Source: CADCTB01 sp963768975
GTDB taxonomy: Bacteria; Actinomycetota; Acidimicrobiia; Acidimicrobiales; AC-14
Length of the DNA: 64,000 bases
Direction: 5' to 3'
Assembly (NCBI GenBank): GCA_963768975.1
Contig: CAVYKB010000013.1
Coordinates: 501,880-565,879 of the forward strand
The notes under the pieces: model-generated
What the model saw: the letters and a program-made list of their open reading frames with translations, nothing else
The model's database searches: none
Told to the model about the DNA's origin: nothing
Part shown: positions 52,166 through 60,343 of the stretch, piece by piece
Position numbering within the stretch: the stretch's first letter is position 1
How the letters are laid out: each line of letters opens with the position of its first letter
Program-made: the position numbers and the translations under genes

Positions 52166-53134
52166 ATGGGCACCAAGGTGGGACGAATGGGAACCGGATC
52201 GGCGACGTCGGACGACAGTCGCCAGCAGGAGTACCGGCGAGCCGAGTCGACGCTGTGGTCGTACTACGGCCTGGAGCCCCGTGAGCGCTTCGTCACCACC
52301 ACGTCCCCCAGTGCGCGGCTGCGCATCCTGGAGGTGGGATCCGGAGATCCGGTGCTCTTCGTGCACGGGACCGGTGGCCTCGGCCCGTACTGGGGCGCTC
52401 TCGTTCGAGAGCTCGGGGACTTCCGTTGCATCCTGCTCGACCGGCCCGGCTGGGGCCTGAGCTCTCCGGTCGACTACGCCCAGCACGACTACGGCACGAT
52501 GGCGGCCGGCCTGCTGAAGGACGTTCTCGACGGGCTCGGGATCGAGCGTGCCCACATCGTGGGCGCGTCGATCGGCGACGTGTGGGCGCTGCGGCTGGCC
52601 CAGCATCTCCCGACGCGAGTCGCGACCGTGGGGTTGCTAGGTGGCGGTCCGCTCCTGCAGGAGAAGGAGGTTCCCAAGATCATCCGGTTGATCCGGTCGC
52701 CGCTCGGATGGGTCATGGTCCGCCTCCCCGAGAAGCCCGGCCGGGCCCGGTCGATCATGAAGTCGATGGGTCACGGGCCCGCGCTGGACGACGGTCGCAT
52801 CCCGGAGGAGTACATCGACTGGCACGTCGCCCTCAACAACCTCACCGACTCCATGCGCCACGAGCGCGACATGGTCCGGGCCATCGTCAACCGCCGGGGC
52901 TTTGAACCGACGCTGACCTTCGAACCCGACCAGCTGAGCTCCATCGGACGACCGATGACCATGGTGTTCGCGAAGGCGGACCCGAACGGCCCGGTGGAGC
53001 TCTGGGAGAAGTTCGCCGGGCTCCTACCTCAGGGCGAGCTTTCCGTCATGGAGGGTGGGCACATGCCGTGGCTCGACGATCCGTCCCGGGTGGCGACCGT
53101 ACTGTCGCGGCTGTTCCAGAAGGCTTCGGCCTAG
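52166..53134 (+). CDS. Alpha/beta hydrolase
   Basis: The 322-residue protein has the fold marks VLFVHGTGGLGPYWGALV (oxyanion loop) and LLDRPGWGLSSP. The nucleophile elbow is IVGASIGDVWAL (Ser in GASIG). The acid is probably in VFAKADPNGP and the His in EGGHMPWLDDP. It starts at ATG 52166 with a GGAGG site and diverges from the LuxR/MalT-type regulator with 350 bases between. The region 51816-52165 should contain both promoters. The substrate is unknown; esterase, epoxide hydrolase-like or lactonase roles all fit. Confidence 0.88.
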   Translation: MGTKVGRMGTGSATSDDSRQQEYRRAESTLWSYYGLEPRERFVTTTSPSARLRILEVGSGDPVLFVHGTGGLGPYWGALVRELGDFRCILLDRPGWGLSSPVDYAQHDYGTMAAGLLKDVLDGLGIERAHIVGASIGDVWALRLAQHLPTRVATVGLLGGGPLLQEKEVPKIIRLIRSPLGWVMVRLPEKPGRARSIMKSMGHGPALDDGRIPEEYIDWHVALNNLTDSMRHERDMVRAIVNRRGFEPTLTFEPDQLSSIGRPMTMVFAKADPNGPVELWEKFAGLLPQGELSVMEGGHMPWLDDPSRVATVLSRLFQKASA

Positions 53135-53268
53135 CGGTGACCCCGCTCGATGCCCAGCCTCTCGATGTCGGCCGAGCAGGCCTCGCTCACCCGCAGCCCG
53201 TTCAGTCCGAGGAGCACGGCCAGAGCGGCATGGGCATGGTCGGCGCGCTCGGCGGTGAACAGAAAGAT
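53131..53268 (-). pseudogene. Tyrosine recombinase scrap
   Basis: The minus strand encodes LAVLLGLNGLRVSEACSADIERLG and GIERGHR (in two parts: LAVLLGLNGLRVSEACSAD, then IERLGIERGHR). It reads TAERADHAHAA just before, and a stop follows. LNGLRVSEA is the catalytic Arg region of phage-type and Xer-type tyrosine recombinases. About 45 residues remain out of about 300. It overlaps the hydrolase stop by a few bases, so the scrap was placed there by rearrangement. Confidence 0.7.
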
Positions 53269-53278
53269 GGCATGTGAA

Positions 53279-53340
53279 GGGACCCCCTCGGCACAAGGCG
53301 ACACGATGAGGTCGCCGTATCAGGAGCTCGAGGAGGTCCC
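53279..53340 (+). ncRNA. Nested hairpin leader of an IS110 fragment
   Basis: GGGACC (53279-53284) pairs with GGTCCC (53335-53340). Inside, GGCGAC (53297-53302) pairs with GTCGCC (53311-53316) around ACGATGAG. The nested structure stands directly before the IS110 start codon at 53343, the place where IS110-group elements encode bridge RNA. This is a structural guess, not proven. Confidence 0.35.
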
Positions 53341-53342
53341 GA

Positions 53343-53462
53343 ATGACGATCGTAGGTGGATTTGACGTGCACCGAGCACAGATCACGTTCGACTACTTGG
53401 ACACCGGCACCGGTGAGGTCGGCACTGGCCAGATCCGCCCGGCAACCAGGGCCTATCGCTGA
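53343..53462 (+). pseudogene. IS110-family transposase, 5' scrap (39 residues)
   Basis: The 39 residues MTIVGGFDVHRAQITFDYLD plus TGTGEVGTGQIRPATRAYR match the start of a second IS110 subfamily: FDVHRAQITFDY holds the first catalytic Asp. A TGA follows at 53460-53462. The rest of the transposase is gone. It differs in sequence from the IS110 piece at 47311 and the one at 63805, so at least two IS110 types contributed. Confidence 0.75.
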
Positions 53463-53779
53463 CCAGCTATCGACACTCCGCAGACGACGTCGCGGCAACT
53501 GACAGAGGCCGGGTTGCGCGTGCTTGCGCGGGCGGATCGAGAGCCTGACCATCCTCACGAAACCACGCGGCAGGCCTTTCTCCTCGCGCCCCGCCCGCTC
53601 GGCATCTAATACGGACCCCCGACCAGCAGCCGGCGTTCAGTGCCGCCGCGCCAGGCTTGTGCGAATCGCGAATCTGGGCCATCTACCCGTCGTCAATGCC
53701 TCGCTCCCGTTTTAGCCTCTGAGCGCCCGGGGCAAGCTTTCCGAAACCTGATCCTCACAAGCGAATGCGGAGGTCCCCG
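53463..53779. other. No gene seen
   Basis: 317 bases without a supportable gene on either strand. It contains the GCGGAGGT ribosome site of the next gene at its right end. Frames here have no start and no family content. Confidence 0.5.
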
Positions 53780-54163
53780 ATGGCGAGATCGATTCGGCGG
53801 TTGGTGGCGGCGAGCATCGTGGCCGCGTCGGTGCTCGTCGCGTCCGCCGGGATGGCTTCGGCCCAGACCGTCACTGTCACCTTCGGCCCTATCGAGATCA
53901 TCCAGCGGGTCGGGCAACTCACGCTGACGATCGAGGAAGGGGAGATCATCCAGGAAGGGCGGGTCCTTCAGATCCTCGAGGGCCAAGAGCTCGTGTTCCC
54001 CCTTCCCCCCCAAATGGAGGTCCTCGAAGGGGAAATCATCTTCTTCCTGCCCCGCCAGAGCTTCACCTTCGACGCCGGCGTCCCGAGCGACGGTGGCACC
54101 GGCGGAGGCAACGGCGGAGGCGGAGGTGGCCCCGACTGCGGCCCGTTCGGCTGCGGCGGCTGA
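53780..54163 (+). CDS. Small secreted protein with repeated EGEII motif and Gly-rich tail
   Basis: ATG 53780 follows GGAGGT by six bases. The 127-residue protein has a strong signal peptide (MARSIRRLVAASIVAASVLV ... MASAQ, cleavage near residue 29). The mature part repeats GEIIQEG, EGQELVF and EGEIIFF and is mostly beta. The last 25 residues are nearly all Gly with two Cys (PDCGPFGCGG). The repeats and the tail suggest a wall- or polymer-associated structural peptide; no family recognised. Confidence 0.7.
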   Translation: MARSIRRLVAASIVAASVLVASAGMASAQTVTVTFGPIEIIQRVGQLTLTIEEGEIIQEGRVLQILEGQELVFPLPPQMEVLEGEIIFFLPRQSFTFDAGVPSDGGTGGGNGGGGGGPDCGPFGCGG

Positions 54164-54306
54164 TCTGCCGCCCGGCTCGAGCAGGCCCAGCTGCCGGCAG
54201 GCGCATCGGTTGCTCCACCGGCTCCGGTCGAAGCTACCCAGCCGCCGGGCCCTCATGGCCGGCATGGATCACAGACTCGCCTTAGGTTCGTGCGGCAAAG
54301 ACTTGC

Positions 54307-55677
54307 GTGCAGCCGTCACAAGACCGGCGGCATGTGGCAGTAGGCCGCTCCCCCCGGGAGGTCCGCCGCCTGCCTTTCCCGGCCAGCCACGTGGCGTTGC
54401 ACTGGGACGGGCACCCTGACGCAACCGTGAGAGCAGCCTTGAGCGCCGACGGGAAGACGTTCGGCGAGATGGCAGACGTTGAGCGAGACGACGTTGGCGA
54501 GCAGCGGCGCGACGGCCGCACCTACGGAGCGCTCCTGTCCGCCGAGGGTGCATCAGCTATTGCCCTCGACAGCGACCGGGTCGTCGGTCGCCTGTGCGTA
54601 CTGGCCATGGCCGACGGCGAGCGGAAGGTGGAACGGCGGGTCGTTCCGGCGGGCAAGGCCGCTGGTAGCGCAGTCATGCAGCCGGATATAAAGGCACGGT
54701 CCCACTGGGGCGCCGATGAGTCGTTGCGCTTCACCAAGCAGGGCGCCGAGATTTGGCCCCCAGAGTTCCACAAGGCGCAGAAGCTTCTCGTCCACCACAC
54801 CGCTACCAAAAACCGCGATCGGGATCCCAAGGCCACCATTCGCTCCATGTACCGGTACCACGCAGTGACCCAAGGGTGGGGCGACATCGGGTACAACTAC
54901 CTGATCGACGAGGCAGGGGTGATCTACAAGGGCCGCCACTCGCATGCGCCCGGATCGACGACTGACACCATCACCGGGGACTACCACGACGGGACCGCAC
55001 TGAAGGTGGTGAGGGCGGGACATGCGTACGGGTTCAACGTCGGCACTGTCGGTGTGGCGCTTCTGGGGACGCTCAGCAAGCAGGCGCCCACGACGAACGC
55101 CAGGACCTCGCTCGAGAAGTTCCTCGCCTGGGAGTCGAGCGTGCGCGGCCTCTCGGCGGAGGGCTCGTCTACCTATACCAACGAGGTAGACCTCAGCTAC
55201 GTCAAGGAGAACCTGCCGAACATCGCCGGGCATCGCGACGTCAACGCCACCGACTGCCCCGGCGGGGTCTTCTATGATCAGCTGCCCACCATCCACAGAA
55301 ACGTCGCCGCCCAGGTCGGCCGCGGCAGGAGGCTGACCGGGACCGGCTTAGGTGCGCGGAAGCCTCCGTTGTTCACTTGCCGTGGCCGCCGGGGTGGCGT
55401 CCCGCATCTTGTAGCTGTCGAGGCTGATCTCGGCATGCCCAGGGGCCGGCGCGCGGGGGCAGGGGTACGGCAGAAATCTCTCGTTCTTATGGGCGACTCT
55501 CGCGGCACCGTCGGCACCCCGACTGGGCGAATTGGAGGGGCGCATACTTGCAGACGGCCGGCGCGAGACGATGGGGTGCATGGCGCCCGTGAGCAACGTG
55601 ACGGCCTCCGTGCTGCTCATGATCGGCTACCCGCTGGCGTTGGTCGTGCTCGCCCGGTTGAGGCCAGTGCTCGCTGA
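54307..55677 (+). CDS. PGRP-type N-acetylmuramoyl-L-alanine amidase
   Basis: A PGRP amidase domain (about residues 130-345) carries the zinc ligands VHHTAT (near 163), WGDIGYNYLID, and GHRDVNATDCPG with His and Cys (near 306-317). It cuts the amide bond between muramic acid and the peptide. A Tyr needed for catalysis is present in GYNY. The N-terminal 120 residues form a beta domain (HVALHWDGHPDATVRAALS), but no signal peptide exists, and a TAG blocks the frame just upstream of GTG 54307. The start may thus be wrong or the gene 5'-truncated. The last ~110 residues are not family-like and overlap the next gene, so the native stop may have been lost. Confidence 0.78.
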   Translation: MQPSQDRRHVAVGRSPREVRRLPFPASHVALHWDGHPDATVRAALSADGKTFGEMADVERDDVGEQRRDGRTYGALLSAEGASAIALDSDRVVGRLCVLAMADGERKVERRVVPAGKAAGSAVMQPDIKARSHWGADESLRFTKQGAEIWPPEFHKAQKLLVHHTATKNRDRDPKATIRSMYRYHAVTQGWGDIGYNYLIDEAGVIYKGRHSHAPGSTTDTITGDYHDGTALKVVRAGHAYGFNVGTVGVALLGTLSKQAPTTNARTSLEKFLAWESSVRGLSAEGSSTYTNEVDLSYVKENLPNIAGHRDVNATDCPGGVFYDQLPTIHRNVAAQVGRGRRLTGTGLGARKPPLFTCRGRRGGVPHLVAVEADLGMPRGRRAGAGVRQKSLVLMGDSRGTVGTPTGRIGGAHTCRRPARDDGVHGAREQRDGLRAAHDRLPAGVGRARPVEASAR

Positions 55678-55855
55678 AAGGCGCGTTTGGTGGTTCGTGG
55701 TCCTAGAAGCAGCCACCGCAAGTGTCACGGTCGGCTGGTTGCTGCACGGACGGCGCGTCCCGGCGGCGCTCAACGGCGCAGCCCTTCTCGGCTTCGCCAT
55801 TGCCTGGTTGATCACTGGGCAGCGCCCGGGGCCCCACGCCAGGAAAGCCCGTTAA
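55571..55855 (+). CDS. Small multi-pass membrane protein, 94 residues
   Basis: ATG 55571 gives MGCMAPVSNVTASVLLMIGY followed by three hydrophobic helices: ASVLLMIGYPLALVVLA, FVVLEAATASVTVGWLL and NGAALLGFAIAWLITG. The tail is basic. The gene overlaps the end of the amidase frame by 107 bases on the same strand, another sign that the amidase frame is extended past its true end. Unknown function; no family recognised. Confidence 0.6.
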   Translation: MGCMAPVSNVTASVLLMIGYPLALVVLARLRPVLAERRVWWFVVLEAATASVTVGWLLHGRRVPAALNGAALLGFAIAWLITGQRPGPHARKAR

Positions 55856-55890
55856 CCGACCGTGCGGAGGGCCGCCGATTCGAGGCAGCC

Positions 55891-56459
55891 GTGAGAATCG
55901 CTAAAGAGCCCATTGCGCGCCTTGGACTCCATGGCGAGGTCCCGATCGCGATCCTCGTCGAGCGCGTGCTCGACACGAGGTTGGTGGAAGAAGGGCTCGG
56001 TGGCGTGATGATCTTTGAGAGGGCCGTGGAGGTGCCATGGCTGAAGGACTACGACGCCATCAAGGGAGAAGGACCGACGAGTTGGGCAAGGCGCTTCGAC
56101 GTCACGAACTGGGGCTTATATCCGCCCACGAGGCGGGCCGGCGCATCGGAGGCGCCGTCGTCGCCTTCAAGACGCCCGATGTCAGGATGCTCGAAGGGCG
56201 CAGCGATCTCGCCGTCCTGTGGGACATTCGCGTGCGTCCAGAGGCCGGCTCGGCGGGCATCGGGTCACTGCTGTTCTGCGCCGTCGAGGCATGGGCTCGT
56301 GATCGGAGCTGCCGCACGCTGAAGGCCGAGACGCAGAACACGAACATGCCGGCCTGCCGTTTCTACCGGCGAATGGGCTGCACGCTGGGCGCGATCGATC
56401 GGTTCGCCCACGCCGACCTCCCGGACGAGGTCCAGCTCATGTGGTTCAAGGAGCTCTGA
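55891..56459 (+). pseudogene. GNAT-family N-acetyltransferase with a frameshift
   Basis: From GTG 55891 the frame reads VRIAKEPIARLGLHGEVPIA and goes on to SWARRFDVTNWGL near 56115. The acetyltransferase core continues in the next frame: LISAHEAGRRIGGAVVAFKT, DIRVRPEAGSAGIGSLLF (acetyl-CoA loop R/Q-x-x-G-x-G/A) and NMPACRFYRRMGCTLG. One base seems lost in the TTATATCC stretch at 56112-56120. Repairing it would give about 189 residues of a normal GNAT. It could also be a sequencing error. Confidence 0.75.
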
Positions 56460-56626
56460 TTGGAGGCCCCGCTTCCGGCGTCGGGGGGCGGTTGGGCACC
56501 TCCGCCTCGCCGTCATTAGGGGATGCGAGAGTAGGAGATGCGCAAGTAACGTCCGCTGGCTCCTTCGTGGTCCCTCGGCTCGTGCATGCCGGCCACAAGC
56601 TGGAAAGGAGATCGAAAACCGACGCG

Positions 56627-56665
56627 AAAAGGCCGGTACGACGGGGTAGACCCGTCGTACCGGCC
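56627..56665 (-). terminator. Rho-independent terminator of the duplicated-domain lipoprotein
   Basis: Read on the minus strand, a perfect 15-bp stem (GGCCGGTACGACGGG) with the loop TCTAC is followed by TTTTCG. It begins 20 bases past the lipoprotein stop at 56685. The T-run exists only on the minus strand, which fixes the direction. Confidence 0.88.
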
Positions 56666-56684
56666 AGTACTGCGACCGCTTCGA

Positions 56685-57917
56685 CTACGCCTTGGGGGCG
56701 TCAGCCTGAGCGGCGGTCAGGGTGACGACACCCAGCGGGATGCCCTCCTTGAATGCGGTGACGTTGAAGGTGGAGTTCAGGGCGGTGGCGCCGGTGGCGG
56801 TGAGCTTGGCCACGGTGCCCTGCAGGACCACGTCGGAGCCCGACATCGAGACGGCGACGTTGGTGCCGTCAAGGGACAGCAGGGGGATGCCGGACTTGCC
56901 GCCGGCGGTCGCGGTCAGGATAGACGTCCCCGGGTCGACCACGAAGTCGGTGACCTCGATGGACTGGCTGCCCTTGCTGAACTTCAGGCCGCTGCCCTGG
57001 TGGATGACGTTGCCGACGATGTAGCCGGGCTTGAAGCTCTTGTCGGAGTGGATGGCGGCGTAGCCACCGGTGATCGGGAAGGAGACCGTGCCGGTGCCGG
57101 CGTCGAACTTGCCCGAGCCGGTGGGGGCCACGGCCACGCCGAGGGACTTGAGCGCGTCGGCGGTACCGGCGTCGAGCTTGACTGCCGTCTGCTTGCCCCC
57201 AAGGCGGGTGAGCTCGGCCGTCTTGTCGGTGGCGGGGTCATAGGTGGTCGCTGTGCCCTTGGCCACCAGGCGAACGACGCCGAGGGGCGTCCCGGCCTTG
57301 ATCGCCTGGGTCTTGAAGGCACCGTTGAGAGCGGTGGCGGCGGTGTCGGTCAGCTTGGCGACGGTGCCGAACAGGACGACGTTGCCGTTCTCCATGGTCA
57401 CCTTGACGTTGGTGCCGTCGAGGGAGAGCAGGGGGATGCCCGGCGTGTCACCGACGTTGCCGTAAAGCATCGAGTTGCCGGGGTCCACGACGAAGTCGGA
57501 GAGCTCGACCTTGGTGGCGCCGGCGGACAGGCTGAAGCCGCTGCCCTCGTGGTTGATGGAACCCTGGATGTAGCCGGGCTTCACCGCAGGGTTGCTGTGG
57601 ATCTCTGCGTATCCCGAGGTAATCGGAAAGGTGATCGTCGAAGTGGAGGCCTCGAAGGCGGCGTTGCCCGACGGGGCAATGGCGACGCCGAGACCCTTAA
57701 GAGCGCCGGCGGTGCCTGCGTCGAGGATGACCGATGTACCCACGCCGGTGAGGCTGGGGATAGCGGTCACCTTGTCGGCAGCCTGTGCCTGCTCCTGGGA
57801 ACTGCCCGCGCCCTGGGACGTCGACGCAGTGCCGTTGTCGTCGCTGCCGCAGGCCGCCCCCGTGAGGGCGAGTACTCCGACAAGCGCGGTGAGCGAAGCC
57901 CTTCTTTTCATATTCAT
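56685..57917 (-). CDS. Lipoprotein with two tandem copies of one domain
   Basis: The 410-residue protein starts at ATG 57917. It has a lipoprotein signal (LVGVLALTGAACGSDD, lipidated Cys near residue 23) and a Ser/Gln linker. Then come two ~160-residue copies of one beta-rich domain. Shared landmarks occur once in each: FPITSGYAEIHS/FPITGGYAAIHS, KPGYIQGSINHEGSG/KPGYIVGNVIHQGSG, DFVVDPGNS/DFVVDPGTS and GIPLLSLDGTNV (identical). The lower copy similarity outside these blocks suggests an old duplication. Likely an external binding protein; the family may be HtaA-like but this is a weak guess. Terminator 20 bases past the stop. Confidence 0.8.
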   Translation of the reverse strand: MNMKRRASLTALVGVLALTGAACGSDDNGTASTSQGAGSSQEQAQAADKVTAIPSLTGVGTSVILDAGTAGALKGLGVAIAPSGNAAFEASTSTITFPITSGYAEIHSNPAVKPGYIQGSINHEGSGFSLSAGATKVELSDFVVDPGNSMLYGNVGDTPGIPLLSLDGTNVKVTMENGNVVLFGTVAKLTDTAATALNGAFKTQAIKAGTPLGVVRLVAKGTATTYDPATDKTAELTRLGGKQTAVKLDAGTADALKSLGVAVAPTGSGKFDAGTGTVSFPITGGYAAIHSDKSFKPGYIVGNVIHQGSGLKFSKGSQSIEVTDFVVDPGTSILTATAGGKSGIPLLSLDGTNVAVSMSGSDVVLQGTVAKLTATGATALNSTFNVTAFKEGIPLGVVTLTAAQADAPKA

Positions 57918-58699
57918 CGTTTCTCTCTTTCGTTGTGCCTGTCCGGCGAAGGTCGATCCGCTGTCCTGAGGCTTTTGGTTGCCCGTTCTACGGATCACCG
58001 CACCCGGGCGTATGACGTAGGGTCACCTGACCGCATGGGGCGGTGTCTTGGAACTCAGACGGTCTGATGCGACACGCCGCAGGTGAGCTACCGCCGGAGC
58101 GTATTGAAGGCGAGCAGGGCCAGCCACGCCGGCTGGGACCCGCTACACATCCCTTGCCCTGTCCTCCGGTGTCCGCCTCCCGATGATCCACCGCGCCACG
58201 CAGGTACGTAGACGAGATAGAGAGAGGGGGCAGACGGGCTGTGATGAGGCGAACGAACTCTGTTGACGCCATCAACGTCACCAGTTGAGGTAACGGCACC
58301 CACATCGCCCAGCGTTTCCGGCGGCGCCCCTCCCTCGGTCACGACGGCCAGATAGGTCGACCTTTCGAAGCGGTCACCACGTGCTTCTCGCGCCGGGTGA
58401 CCACTTCGCAGCGGTCCCGTGGCGGCGGAGCGCTTCTCTCTCGCACCGCCGCCACGGAATCTCCTGGCCATCACTTCGCAAGAGACGAGTGGGACCTCTC
58501 CTGTCGAGAGTGGACATCCGACCTGACAGCAGGGCGTGCCTTGGAGCCGCTGTTACGGGCGCCGCCACGTCTGGACACGACCGTTGAATGGGACGGCCTT
58601 TGGCGATTGCCGACGCTTGGCGATCGGCGGAGGCTTGGAGTCGGGCGTCGCTCCACCGCTTAACTTGCGTGAGTGGCACATACGTAGCATCGTCGTGCC
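57918..58699. other. No gene seen; 12-bp inverted repeat
   Basis: 782 bases between the lipoprotein start and the toxin-antitoxin pair. No supportable gene. A perfect 12-bp inverted repeat (CCGTGGCGGCGG 58417-58428, CCGCCGCCACGG 58446-58457, 17-base loop) is flanked by CACTTCGCA on each side in the same direction. It may be the end of an old element or an unnamed regulatory site. Confidence 0.45.
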
Positions 58700-58936
58700 A
58701 TGACAAGGGTTCGGGTAAGTACAACCGTCGATGGCGAGCTCTTGGCGGAGGCCCGAAGCCGACGCCACGGCGCCAGCGACGCGGTGCTGCTCGACGAGGC
58801 GCTCCGAGCGCTGCTTGCCCGATATCGAGCCGCTGAGATCGACGCGGCCTACGCAGTCTACGAGGAGCACCCGCTCGACGAGCCCGACGAGTGGGGTGAC
58901 CTCCGGTCGTTCCGCGAAGCAGCCGCCGCGTCGTGA
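58700..58936 (+). CDS. Antitoxin of a MazEF-type pair
   Basis: The 78-residue protein starts MTRVRVSTTVDGELLAEARS and has a helical centre (GASDAVLLDEALRALLARYR) and an acidic C-terminus (YEEHPLDEPDEWGDLRSFRE). A short basic ribbon-type N-terminus for DNA binding and an acidic tail for toxin binding fit a type II antitoxin (MazE/VapB class). Its stop overlaps the toxin start by four bases (GTGA), the usual layout. It probably represses the pair's promoter, in the 782-base gap upstream. Confidence 0.85.
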   Translation: MTRVRVSTTVDGELLAEARSRRHGASDAVLLDEALRALLARYRAAEIDAAYAVYEEHPLDEPDEWGDLRSFREAAAAS

Positions 58937-59262
58937 CGCCTCTGCCGAGGCGAGGTGACGTGTGGTGGTCAGAGCTCGCGGACATCGGTCGCCGTCCGGT
59001 CGTGGTGCTTTCGCGTGACGCCGCCATCCCGCGGCTGCGCCGCACTCTTGTAGCGCCGTGCACGACGAACATCCGAGGGCTCCAGAGCGAAGTGGTGCTC
59101 GAGCCCGGCGACGATCCCGTCCCGAAGCGCAGCGCAGTGAACCTCGATTCGGTCGAGAGCGTCTCGGTGGTAGTGCTCGTCGAGCGGTTAGGCGCGCTCA
59201 GCGACGACCGGATGCGCGATGTTTGCGCTGCTCTGGCCGTCGCTGTCGACTGCGGAGGATGA
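58933..59262 (+). CDS. MazF/PemK-type toxin (mRNA interferase)
   Basis: The 109-residue protein opens with PRRGDVWWSELADIGRRPVV, the MazF/PemK start with the RGD/E motif, and continues with TLVAPCTTNIRG and VPKRSAVNLDSVESV. Family members cut mRNA at short sequence motifs. The usual catalytic Arg (in PVVVLS) and Thr (PCTTN) are present. GTG 58933 overlaps the antitoxin stop. Length and motif set are normal, so the toxin is probably active. Confidence 0.92.
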   Translation: MTPLPRRGDVWWSELADIGRRPVVVLSRDAAIPRLRRTLVAPCTTNIRGLQSEVVLEPGDDPVPKRSAVNLDSVESVSVVVLVERLGALSDDRMRDVCAALAVAVDCGG

Positions 59263-59324
59263 GCTGAGGACGGCCGAGGCCGCGCTCCTGCGCGTGCTCC
59301 GGTGCCGGCGTTTCGGGGCACCGG

Positions 59325-59633
59325 TCGAAGGTTGTCGGGAGCGGAGAGCGCGGTCGCTGACGAGTACGGGCCAACGGCGACGAGACTCACCACCAGAGCG
59401 GCGACTTCACCGGCGCTGAACCTGATCGCCACTGGTGGACCTCCCATCTCGAGCAGGTAGCCGCCTCCATGGCCCCGCTGGACGCAGATCGGGACGCCCG
59501 CGTCCACCAGCTCCGCCAGGTCTCGCTCGATGGTACGAACGCTGACTCCAAGCCGCCCGGCCAATGAAGACCCGCTGATCCTCCTCGGGGCTGTGGCCCG
59601 GAGTTCTTCGATCAGACAGTGCCGGCGCTCCAC
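59325..59633 (-). pseudogene. WYL-type regulator, N-terminal part only
   Basis: From a GTG at 59633 the frame reads VERRHCLIEELRATAPRR, SSLAGRLGVSVRTIERDLAE and QRGHGGGYLLE, an HTH_11 unit of the WYL class. After VGPYSSATALSAPDN (near 59330) it leaves the family and runs antisense to mazF. The WYL domain is missing. It diverges from the DinB relic at 59742, the same layout as the intact pair at 26292-27949. Confidence 0.72.
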
Positions 59634-59696
59634 CTGGAGGATGACCAGGAAGGCGCTGCGTGCGGCACGCCGAAAGGCAATGCGTCGAGAAGTCCA

Positions 59697-59724
59697 GAAG
59701 CCCGACACCGCCTTGTCGGGCTTC
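59697..59724. promoter_or_regulatory. 11-bp inverted repeat between WYL and DinB relics
   Basis: GAAGCCCGACA (59697-59707) and TGTCGGGCTTC (59714-59724) form a perfect 11-bp inverted repeat with a six-base spacer CCGCCT. It lies in the divergent gap directly before the DinB start, where a regulator dimer would bind. It may be the operator of the lost WYL regulator. Confidence 0.55.
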
Positions 59725-59741
59725 GTCCGTACAGTGAAGTC

Positions 59742-60343
59742 ATGCCGAGTGCCTGGCAGACGATGCTCGGCCACCAACTTGAGCACGCGGAGCTCCCGTT
59801 GACGCGACATCGCCTCCTCCTTGCTCACCTCGACTACGCCTGGGACCGCGCTCGACCGCGCATGAACGGTCTCACCAACGACGAGTACTTCTGGGAGCCC
59901 GTCCCCCGCTGTTCGACGGTCCGCGCCCAGCCGGATGGATCCTTCATGCCCGACTGGGCATCCCCGGAGCGTCCCCGGCCCCGTTTACCACGATCGCTTG
60001 GCGGATGGCCCATATCGGCTTCTTAACATGCGCGCCAATCACCGTTTCGGCGGCCGTTCCCTGACGCCCATGAACGCCGTATGGCCAGGATCGGCCGACG
60101 ACGCCATTCCATGCTCGATGACGGCTACCGCGCATATAGAGAGGGTGTCGCCGGCCTCACGGACGCCGACCTCGACGTCCCACCTGAAGGTCCGGCCGGC
60201 CACATCGACACGCGCTTCCCAATTGCGATGAACATCCAGCACATCACTCTCGAACTGATCCACCACAGGGCGGAGGTCAGCCTCCTCCGAGACCTGTACC
60301 GCAGCAACGGACCGGACCGCCGGGAAGACCGACAGCTCGGCTG
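59742..60343 (+). pseudogene. DinB-family protein broken by several frameshifts
   Basis: ATG 59742 starts MPSAWQTMLGHQLEHAELPL. The next parts are each in a different frame: LTNDEYFWEPVPRCSTV, then FTTIAWRMAHIGFLTC (third frame), then NHRFGGRSLTPMNAVWPG, then MLDDGYRAYREGVAGLTD through NIQHITLELIHHRAEVSLLR. Together they spell a complete DinB protein of about 190 residues with metal-site His in AHIGF and IHHRAE. At least three indels make it dead. Confidence 0.78.

Noticed and set aside
57988..58305. Minus-strand ORF MWVPLPQLV...
   Set aside because: No ribosome site and no family content; left as unassigned sequence.
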